A program made the position numbers and the translations under genes. This document shows positions 6,530 to 11,996 of a stretch of DNA of 11,996 nt, piece after piece. Below the pieces are notes generated by a model. That model searched no databases. It was given only the letters and a program-made list of their open reading frames with translations, and was not told the DNA's origin. The stretch is taken from NCBI GenBank assembly GCA_002320455.1, contig DCKU01000100.1, positions 1 to 11,996 on the forward strand, in the 5' to 3' direction. The stretch's first letter is position 1. The number at the start of each line of letters is the position of its first letter. Source of the DNA: Salinisphaera sp. UBA1666 (GTDB lineage: Bacteria; Pseudomonadota; Gammaproteobacteria; Nevskiales; Salinisphaeraceae).

Positions 6530-7498
6530 CTAACGGGCTGAACCAGAACGCGACGGTCGGCGATAACGGACACGCCCCGTGTTCTGCCAGTCGGCGATCA
6601 AATTATGGGCCAGAACCCGCGCCTGATCGGCGGCGTCTTCGCCCGATAAGACATGGCCTCCCACCAGGCAGGCCATCGCGCCGGTGGCATAGACATGCTG
6701 CGTGCCGGCCACGCGGAAATAGCGGTCGACACATACGCCGCGCGCGTTCGTGCGCCCGCCCAGCGCCGCGGCCGTGGGCGACGGGCCCGGCGCGTCTGCC
6801 CAGATCAAGACATCGGCTGCGAACCGCCGGCCGTCTTCGGCCACGATCCGGCGCCCGGTAAACGTTGCCGGGACCACGCCGCCCACAACATGCACACCGC
6901 CGCCAACCAAGCACCGCAGCCGCCGGCGCAGGCGGCGGCCGGTCGATACGGCGCCGGGCCGCAGCAGCCAAAGCTCGCGCCGGCCCATGAGCTCGGGACG
7001 CGCATTCAACGCCTCCACGATCGAAAGCGCCTGTTCACTCTCGCCGGTGACAACCACGCGCGCGCCGGCCGGTCCCGGCCCCAGCATCGCGGCCAGACGG
7101 CGCAGATCGGCCGGCGAGTGGCCACGGATCAGAGGCGCTGTGGCGCTCTTCCCTAGTTCGGGCGCTGCATCGGTCCAGGCGCGGGGCAGACGATGCGTGC
7201 CGATGGCACAGGCCGCCACGTCGTAGGACAGCGTCTGCCCGTCGGCCAGGCAGGCGCGGCGGTGGAGAGGACGAAGCGAGACAAGGCGCGTCGACAAACG
7301 CTCAACGGTGGCACAAGAGTCGCGCGCGGGATGACGAAATCGCCCCGCGAGTGCAACCTGCGGCGTATGAGCACCGGCAATTGAAGCCGGCGCGACCCAG
7401 GTCACATCGAACACGTCGGTCAGACGGTGATCTGCAACGAGCAGCTCGCGCTGTACTGCGCCGCCGCCGACAAGCAATAACCGGGGGCGTGGTCTCAC
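6530..7498 (-). CDS. Putative FAD/NAD(P)-dependent oxidoreductase-like protein with eroded motifs
   Basis: 322 residues resembling the two-dinucleotide-binding-domain flavoproteins (NDH-2-like / SelD-associated pyridine nucleotide-disulphide oxidoreductase group). The N-terminus has beta-strand plus 'VGGGAVQRELL' (10-20), an FAD Rossmann turn lacking the third Gly. 'LADGQTLSYDVAACAIGTH' (84-102) follows, then a second Rossmann-like 'VVVTGESEQALSIVEAL' (148-164) whose usual GxGxxG is degraded. 'LRRRLRCLVGGGVHV' (190-204) and 'DVLIWADAPGPSP' (229-241, Ala-Asp-Ala where a Thr/Ser-Gly is usual) come next. The last block 'HVYATGAMACLVGG' (268-280) has Ala in place of the FAD-contacting Asp of the usual (A/T)GD motif, and 'DQARVLAHNL' (291-300) matches the family end. 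The C-terminus is Arg-rich. It starts with GTG at 7498, overlapping the amiB stop by 4 nt (GTGA), with no good Shine-Dalgarno. Substrate unknown; it may be a divergent enzyme or a non-catalytic relative. Frame is open throughout, so it is not an obvious pseudogene. Confidence 0.75.
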   Translation of the reverse strand: MRPRPRLLLVGGGAVQRELLVADHRLTDVFDVTWVAPASIAGAHTPQVALAGRFRHPARDSCATVERLSTRLVSLRPLHRRACLADGQTLSYDVAACAIGTHRLPRAWTDAAPELGKSATAPLIRGHSPADLRRLAAMLGPGPAGARVVVTGESEQALSIVEALNARPELMGRRELWLLRPGAVSTGRRLRRRLRCLVGGGVHVVGGVVPATFTGRRIVAEDGRRFAADVLIWADAPGPSPTAAALGGRTNARGVCVDRYFRVAGTQHVYATGAMACLVGGHVLSGEDAADQARVLAHNLIADWQNTGRVRYRRPSRSGSAR

Positions 7499-8997
7499 CC
7501 GCGGCTTGCGAGCTGTTGAGCGGTTTGGATGGTCAAGGTCTGGCCCACGCGCAGGCGGGTACCGGACAGATCGTTCTGCTGCTTCAGGCGCTTCGTCGTG
7601 GTGCCAAAGCGCGCCGCGATCTCGGACAACGTATCGCCCGGCTTGACCTGATAGGTCTCGGCCGCGGTGATATACGTCGACGGACGATAGCGAGCGAAAT
7701 ATCCCTTGATGCCCAGCAGCATAGCCTCGGCGAGCTGGCTCTGATATTGGGCAGTGGCCAGTCTCTGCTCGGCCTCGGGGTTGGATATGAAATTGGTCTC
7801 GACCAGGATCGACGGGATATCCGGCGACTTAAGCACCATAAATCCGGCCTGCTGGACGTCGTCTTTATGCAGATCGCCCAGGGCATCTAGCTCGGCGAGC
7901 ACCCGCCCGGCGGCATCCATGCTGGCCTCGATGCTGGCACTCTGCGACAGATCCAGCACGAACGACGCCAGGCTCGAGTTCTTGTCCTTGAGGCTGATGC
8001 CGCCGACCAGATCGGCCGCGTTCTCGCGCTTGGCCAGCCAACGCGCATGCTCGCTCGTCGCCCCGTGGGCCGACAGCGCATAGACCGACGCACCCGAGGC
8101 CGAGGCCCCGCCGGGTGAAGCATCGCAATGAATCGAGATGAACAGGTCAGCCTTGTCGCGCCGGGCGATGACCATGCGTTCACGCAGGCCGATATAGGTA
8201 TCGGTCTTGCGCGTCAGCACGGCGCGCATATGCGGCTGGTCGTCGATGAGCGCCTTCAAACGGCGGGCGATTGCCAGGGTGACGTCTTTTTCTTGCAGGC
8301 CGCTGGGGCCGTGCGCGCCCGGATCGTGCCCGCCGTGACCGGCATCGACGGCGACCACGATATCCCGGCCCGCCGCGGCCGCTGCCCGCGCGCGTTCGTT
8401 GCCGGTTTGTTGCTTGATCGCTGCGTCGGGGACCGTGGCCGCGGATTCCGCCAGGGCCGCCGCCGCCCGCTCGGCCTGGTCGCCGCCGGAATTGGCCGTG
8501 CGTGTCGTCGAGCGCTCGGCCGAGCCCGGCTGGGTGCCCGGCTCGGGTTCCGGCGCGCGACGGGCGATGCGCTGCCCGGGCGCATCGGCCGGCCCGTCGT
8601 GGTTATACAGATCCACGACCAGGCGATACCCGTGCTCGCCGTCGGGCGACAGCATGAAGCTTTTGGCCCGCACAGCACGCGTGAGATCCATGACGATGCG
8701 TACATCGGTGCCGTGCCGGATACCGGTACGAATACGCCGGATGAGAGAGGTATCTGCACTTGCGCGCTCGGCCGGGCCGACGTTGCGCGTAGCCGGCAGA
8801 TCAACCACCAGCCGATACGGATCGGCCAGCATGAAGATATCCGGCTGCGTGTCCTGGCTCAGATCGAAGACCACCCGGGTCTTGTCGCTCGAGGCCCAGA
8901 GGCGCGCGTCGGTGAGCCGGGCCGGAGCCGCGACCGCGTGGCCAATCGCAAGACATAATAATCCGACGACCGCAGCGATGAACTGGCTTGTTCGCAT
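7495..8997 (-). CDS. amiB: AmiB-type N-acetylmuramoyl-L-alanine amidase
   Basis: Periplasmic zinc amidase that cuts the lactyl-peptide bond of peptidoglycan at the septum for cell separation. The 500 residues begin with a signal peptide (1-23, hydrophobic core 'FIAAVVGLLCLAIG', likely cut after AVA). An AMIN domain (about 27-133) targets septal peptidoglycan, and a low-complexity Ala/Glu/Arg linker runs to about 210. The Amidase_3 domain (213-433) has zinc ligands H221 ('DAGHGGHDPGAHG'), E236 ('QEKDVTLAIA') and H290 ('ISIHCDAS'), and catalytic E400 ('SILVETNFISN'). A LysM domain follows (448-491, 'YQVKPGDTLSEIAARFGTT'). The region from about 325 to 385 ('ENAADLVGG', then an Ala/Glu/Leu helix) corresponds to the auto-inhibitory helix of E. 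coli AmiB, relieved by EnvC-type LytM activators; regulation here is by analogy. Start ATG 8997; AGGG lies about 10 nt upstream. Confidence 0.96.
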   Translation of the reverse strand: MRTSQFIAAVVGLLCLAIGHAVAAPARLTDARLWASSDKTRVVFDLSQDTQPDIFMLADPYRLVVDLPATRNVGPAERASADTSLIRRIRTGIRHGTDVRIVMDLTRAVRAKSFMLSPDGEHGYRLVVDLYNHDGPADAPGQRIARRAPEPEPGTQPGSAERSTTRTANSGGDQAERAAAALAESAATVPDAAIKQQTGNERARAAAAAGRDIVVAVDAGHGGHDPGAHGPSGLQEKDVTLAIARRLKALIDDQPHMRAVLTRKTDTYIGLRERMVIARRDKADLFISIHCDASPGGASASGASVYALSAHGATSEHARWLAKRENAADLVGGISLKDKNSSLASFVLDLSQSASIEASMDAAGRVLAELDALGDLHKDDVQQAGFMVLKSPDIPSILVETNFISNPEAEQRLATAQYQSQLAEAMLLGIKGYFARYRPSTYITAAETYQVKPGDTLSEIAARFGTTTKRLKQQNDLSGTRLRVGQTLTIQTAQQLASRG

Positions 8998-9115
8998 GTC
9001 TTGGCGCCCTGCCCTCGGGTGATGACGACGGCCCCCGCCCGATCGAGAGTAGCGGCTGGGCCCAAAAGCGGCAACAGAATGAGTGGGCGCGGCTGAACGC
9101 GCGATGTCCGTCGGC
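8998..9115 (-). other. 118-bp tsaE-amiB gap with no clear signal
   Basis: Non-coding on the minus strand. The only promoter-like pair is TTGCCG (9069-9074), 17 bp, TACTCT (9046-9051), with a poor -10. No terminator with a T-run is visible. It probably acts as the 5' leader of amiB, whose signal-peptide start follows. Confidence 0.3.
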
Positions 9116-9589
9116 TCAGCCGATAACGGGTTGTTCGGTTAGACGCGACAGGACCTCGCCGCCGCGTGCTGTACGCGCCCGGGCATAGAGACGGCGCGCG
9201 GTGTGCTCGTAATCCAGCGTCAACAAGAGATCGATAGTCGGCAAATAGCCTTCACCGCGAATCGCCCATTCGATAAAGATGAGATCGGTCGACTCAATAT
9301 CACGTACGCCCAGATACTCCAGCTCTTCCGGGTCGCCCAAGCGATAGAGATCCATGTGACGAGCAGTGCGATGACACAAATCATAGGGCTCGATCAGCGT
9401 ATAGCTGGGCGAGACGACCGGGCCCTGGTGGCCCAGCGCCTGGATCGTCGCGCGGACCAGCTCGGTCTTGCCGGCACCCAGTTCTCCCTCGAGGCTTATC
9501 GTCAGCCCGTCGGCGACATCCTCGAGCGCAGCGGCCAGCCGTCGGCCAAAAGCTCGGGTCGCTGCCGCGTCGGCCAAGAGCAGATTCAT
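9116..9589 (-). CDS. tsaE: TsaE, ATPase of tRNA t6A37 synthesis
   Basis: Works with TsaB and TsaD in the cytoplasm to transfer threonylcarbamoyl to A37 of ANN-reading tRNAs. The 157 residues (E. coli 153) carry the Walker A 'GELGAGKT' (35-42), 'SPSYTLIEPY' (60-69, usually SPTYT), 'HMDLYRLGDPEELEYLGVRD' (78-97) with the conserved D80, and 'FIEWAIRGEGYLP' (105-117) with E107-W108. The residue after the P-loop Thr is Glu, where Thr is common; nucleotide-contacting positions are otherwise intact. Start ATG 9589 overlaps the nnr stop by 4 nt (ATGA), an arrangement that suggests coupled translation with nnr. The pairing with nnr upstream and amiB downstream is the same as in E. coli. Confidence 0.97.
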   Translation of the reverse strand: MNLLLADAAATRAFGRRLAAALEDVADGLTISLEGELGAGKTELVRATIQALGHQGPVVSPSYTLIEPYDLCHRTARHMDLYRLGDPEELEYLGVRDIESTDLIFIEWAIRGEGYLPTIDLLLTLDYEHTARRLYARARTARGGEVLSRLTEQPVIG

Positions 9590-11115
9590 CGCACCACCGG
9601 GTTGAGCTCAGCCGGCAGGCGCGCGATGACGTCGCTCGGCAACATCCCGCGCTCGCCGACCTCGTCAGCCGTGGTGTCGCCGGCCAGTGCGTGCACGTAG
9701 GTGCCCGCCATGGCGGCATCGGCCAGCGACAGGCCCTGGCCCACAAGCGCCGCGATCACGCCGGTCAACACATCGCCCATACCGCCCACGGCCATGCCAG
9801 GATTGCCCTGGCTGCAGAGCCAGGTCTCGTTGGGTGTGGCCACCAGACTGCCGGCCCCCTTCAAGACCACCACCGCCTCGTAGCGCTCGACGAGCTGTCG
9901 TGCTGCGGCCACGCGATCGGCCAGGATATCGGCCGTGGTTACGCCCAGTAGACGAGCGGCCTCGCCCGGGTGGGGCGTGAGGATCCAGTTGCCGCGCGCC
10001 TGTGGGGCATCGGCCAACCGGTTCAGCGCATCGGCATCGACGACCAGCGGCCGCGGCGCATGCATGGCTGCCGCGAACAGGCCGTCGCCGAAGGCCGCAT
10101 CCCGGGCTGCAGCACCCAGGCCCGGTCCCAGCGCGATGACCGAGGCGGCTTGCACGAGTGACTGAAGGCCGGGGGCGTCGCCCGCGGCATCACGCATGCC
10201 CTGACACATCAGCTCGGGCCGAGCCTGGCTCATGGCCCCGGCGTGATCGGGATGACAGACCACGCTGACCAGCCCAGCGCCGCTACGAAGCGCGGCTTCG
10301 GCGCTCATCCGGATCGCACCGCCCAGCCCTTGATTGCCGCCCAGACACAGCACATGGCCGTTGTCACCCTTGTGCGCGCTGCGCGCTCTGGCCGGCAATA
10401 CATGCCGCAGATCGCGATGGGCAATACGCCGCGCCCGATAGGACTGGCCCTCGTACAGGCCGTCGGGTGCGTCGAGATCGTGAAACGCCAGCTCGCCGGT
10501 ATGCGCGGGCCCGTCCGCGCTCATCAGGCCCAGCTTGACGCCGATGAAAGTGACGGTGCGCCCGGCCTTGACCGCCACGCCGTGTATACGCCCCGTGGTG
10601 GCATCCAGCCCCGAGGGAATATCCACCGAGAGCACGCCCACGCCGCGCGCCGAAGCCGCATTGATCTGCTCGATCGCTTGCGCTGCGGGACCGGTAACGG
10701 CCCGATTCACGCCGATGCCGAACAGGCCGTCGACGATCAGATCACAGGACAGGGCGGCGTCTTCCAACGCTTCGACCGGCCCGACAACGCGCTCGTAGAC
10801 AGCGAACGCCTCGCGTGCTGCCTCGCTCAAGTTATCAAGCGGCAAAGGGGCTACGAGGCGGACCTGCCAGCCGCCGGCGTGGGCCAGCTCACCGATCAGC
10901 GCGGCGTCGGCGCCGTTGTGGCCGGGCCCGGCCACAACGAGCATCCGCCCGGGCATGGGCCAGGCTTCGGCCAGCTCGGCGTAGGCCGCGCGAGCGGCTC
11001 GCTGCATCAAGGCCTGGCTGGTCGCCCCAAAGTGCTCGATGAAGCGCTGATCCAGAGCCGCAATCTGCTCGCCGTCATAGACCCGCGGCGGCAGATAGTC
11101 GTGGGTAGCGTGCAT
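9586..11115 (-). CDS. nnr: Nnr, bifunctional NAD(P)HX epimerase / ADP-dependent dehydratase
   Basis: Metabolite-repair enzyme: the N-terminal YjeF_N domain epimerises hydrated NAD(P)H, and the C-terminal kinase-like domain dehydrates S-NAD(P)HX using ADP. The 509 residues split at about 225. The N-domain has 'GPGHNGADA' (63-71; usual GPGNNGGDG), 'LIVDGLFGIGVNR' (126-138) with the catalytic-position Asp129, and 'SVDIPSGLDATTG' (163-175). The C-domain has 'HKGDNGHVLCLGGNQGLGGA' (248-267), 'ALGPGLG' (328-334), 'VVDADALN' (358-365), 'TPHPGE' (380-385) and 'GNPGMAVGGMGDVLTG' (437-452) with the catalytic-position Asp448. Both domains are full length; only the first motif is unusual. Start ATG 11115 lies one base after the pgi stop, with GGAGG 7 nt upstream. 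It overlaps tsaE by 4 nt. Confidence 0.97.
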   Translation of the reverse strand: MHATHDYLPPRVYDGEQIAALDQRFIEHFGATSQALMQRAARAAYAELAEAWPMPGRMLVVAGPGHNGADAALIGELAHAGGWQVRLVAPLPLDNLSEAAREAFAVYERVVGPVEALEDAALSCDLIVDGLFGIGVNRAVTGPAAQAIEQINAASARGVGVLSVDIPSGLDATTGRIHGVAVKAGRTVTFIGVKLGLMSADGPAHTGELAFHDLDAPDGLYEGQSYRARRIAHRDLRHVLPARARSAHKGDNGHVLCLGGNQGLGGAIRMSAEAALRSGAGLVSVVCHPDHAGAMSQARPELMCQGMRDAAGDAPGLQSLVQAASVIALGPGLGAAARDAAFGDGLFAAAMHAPRPLVVDADALNRLADAPQARGNWILTPHPGEAARLLGVTTADILADRVAAARQLVERYEAVVVLKGAGSLVATPNETWLCSQGNPGMAVGGMGDVLTGVIAALVGQGLSLADAAMAGTYVHALAGDTTADEVGERGMLPSDVIARLPAELNPVVR

Positions 11116-11116
11116 G

Positions 11117-11996
11117 CTAGCGCCTCCAGTGGGCCCGCACCTGAGCCAGCAACCGCGCGGTCGAGGCGTCGTGCTCGCCGGGCGTCTCGGTCGTGGTCAG
11201 GTCATCGACCAGGCGGCCGGCCATGCTCTTGCCGAGCTCGACACCCCACTGGTCGAAGCTGTTGATATTCCAGATCATGCCCTGCACGAACGCCTTGTGC
11301 TCGTAGGCAGCCAGCAGCGCGCCCAAGTGATGGGCATCCAGCGTGTCCATGACCAGCATATTGGACGGCCGATTACCGGCAAAGCTGCGCGCCGCCAAGC
11401 GATGCTCGAGCGCTTCGCCCTGCCAGCCCTCAGCCACCAGTTCGTCGCGCAGCGCCTCGGCGTCACGCCCGCACATCAGCGCTTCGGCCTGGGCCAGACA
11501 GTTGGCAACCCGTTCGACCTCGCGCTCGTCGGCGGCGGCCTCGGGCGTCGAGAGCGGCAGAATGAAATCCAGATCCACGGCCAGCTCGCCCTGGTGCAGC
11601 ATCTGGAAGTACGCATGCTGGGCGTTGGTGCCCACGCTGCCCCAGATCGTGGGCACGGTGGCCACCGTCGTGGGCATGCCTTCACGCGTGACCGACTTAC
11701 CGTTGGACTCCATCTCCAACTGCTGCAGGAACGACGGCAGGTTCGCCATCCGCTGGGCGTAGGGCACAACACAGTGGCTGGCAAGACCTAGAAAGTTGTT
11801 GTTCCAGATGCCCGTCAGTGCCAGCCAGACCGGCAGGTTGTCGTTGACCGGCGCTTCGGCGAAGTGGCGATCCATGGCGTGGGCCCCCGCCAACAGCGCC
11901 TCGAAGCGGGTCTCGCCCACGGCCAGCAGGATCGACAGGCCCACCGCCGACCATAACGAATAGCGCCCACCGACCCAGTCCCAGAAGCCGAACATG
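11117..11996 (-). CDS. pgi: Glucose-6-phosphate isomerase (C-terminal part, begins beyond the window)
   Basis: Interconverts glucose-6-phosphate and fructose-6-phosphate in the cytoplasm. About 292 C-terminal residues are present, roughly half of a proteobacterial Pgi (E. coli 549). They include the first family signature 'FWDWVGGRYSLWSAVGLSI', 'GAHAMDRHF', 'NLPVWLALTGIW', the catalytic-Glu block 'EMESNGK', 'PTIWGSVGTNAQHAYFQMLHQG' with the catalytic His, 'AGNRPSNML', 'YEHKAFVQG' and the second signature 'FDQWGVELGKSMA' with the catalytic Lys. The reading frame continues past the right edge, so the Met at 11995 is internal (E. coli has N-M-F-x-F-W-D-W at this place). The stop at 11117-11119 is one base from nnr, so the two are probably co-transcribed. 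In E. coli pgi is elsewhere; here it caps the superoperon. Confidence 0.97.
   Translation of the reverse strand, partial: MFGFWDWVGGRYSLWSAVGLSILLAVGETRFEALLAGAHAMDRHFAEAPVNDNLPVWLALTGIWNNNFLGLASHCVVPYAQRMANLPSFLQQLEMESNGKSVTREGMPTTVATVPTIWGSVGTNAQHAYFQMLHQGELAVDLDFILPLSTPEAAADEREVERVANCLAQAEALMCGRDAEALRDELVAEGWQGEALEHRLAARSFAGNRPSNMLVMDTLDAHHLGALLAAYEHKAFVQGMIWNINSFDQWGVELGKSMAGRLVDDLTTTETPGEHDASTARLLAQVRAHWRR
11123..11127 (-). promoter_or_regulatory. Ribosome binding site of nnr
   Basis: GGAGG on the minus strand, 7 nt upstream of the ATG at 11115 and inside the last codons of pgi. It is the strongest Shine-Dalgarno of the window and fixes the nnr start. Confidence 0.7.

Noticed and set aside
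6530..7498. Calling the flavoprotein-like ORF a pseudogene
   Set aside because: The frame is open over 322 codons, has operon-like overlap with amiB and keeps the family fold pattern; motif loss alone does not prove decay.
9046..9074. Promoter upstream of amiB
   Set aside because: TTGCCG and TACTCT at 17 bp spacing match the consensus only 4/6 and 3/6; a match of this quality is expected by chance.
1..11996. Mobile elements, CRISPR array, tRNA/rRNA genes, toxin-antitoxin or phage-defence genes
   Set aside because: No transposase, repeat-spacer array, structural RNA or defence-type protein is visible; the block is conserved housekeeping synteny.

Overview
The window is a single co-directional block of eleven genes, all on the minus strand. 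It is the core of the gammaproteobacterial 'hfq superoperon'. In transcription order (high to low coordinates) it reads: pgi (3' part) - nnr - tsaE - amiB - an unassigned flavoprotein-like ORF - mutL - miaA - hfq - hflX - hflK - hflC (5' part). The tsaE-amiB-mutL-miaA-hfq-hflX-hflK-hflC order matches that of Escherichia coli and most Gammaproteobacteria. The high GC content, the AmiB with a C-terminal LysM domain, and a MutL carrying a nuclease motif point to a non-enteric, GC-rich gammaproteobacterium. Genus cannot be fixed from the sequence; a Nevskiales/Salinisphaera-like or similar lineage is only a guess.

Region by region. At 11117-11996 is the C-terminal part of glucose-6-phosphate isomerase, one base from nnr. 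At 9116-11115 are nnr (NAD(P)HX epimerase/dehydratase) and tsaE (ATPase of tRNA t6A synthesis), overlapping by 4 nt. A 118-bp gap separates them from amiB (periplasmic peptidoglycan amidase), which overlaps the next ORF by 4 nt. That ORF (6530-7498) looks like a degenerate FAD/NAD(P) oxidoreductase and is the one gene foreign to the canonical order. mutL and miaA then overlap by one base. A 58-bp AT-rich gap precedes hfq, and hflX follows hfq after only 14 bp. A 224-bp gap with a candidate sigma70 promoter and a nested stem-loop precedes hflK-hflC, which overlap by 4 nt.

Functionally the block mixes housekeeping tasks: metabolite repair (nnr), tRNA modification (tsaE t6A37; miaA i6A37), cell separation (amiB), mismatch repair (mutL), RNA chaperoning (hfq), ribosome rescue/recycling (hflX) and membrane protease control (hflKC with FtsH). 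The unusual points are the extra flavoprotein ORF with eroded cofactor motifs, a roughly 55-residue insertion in the HflK SPFH region, an altered epimerase motif in Nnr, and the structured hflK leader. I see no mobile element, CRISPR array, RNA gene, defence system or other clearly new system here.
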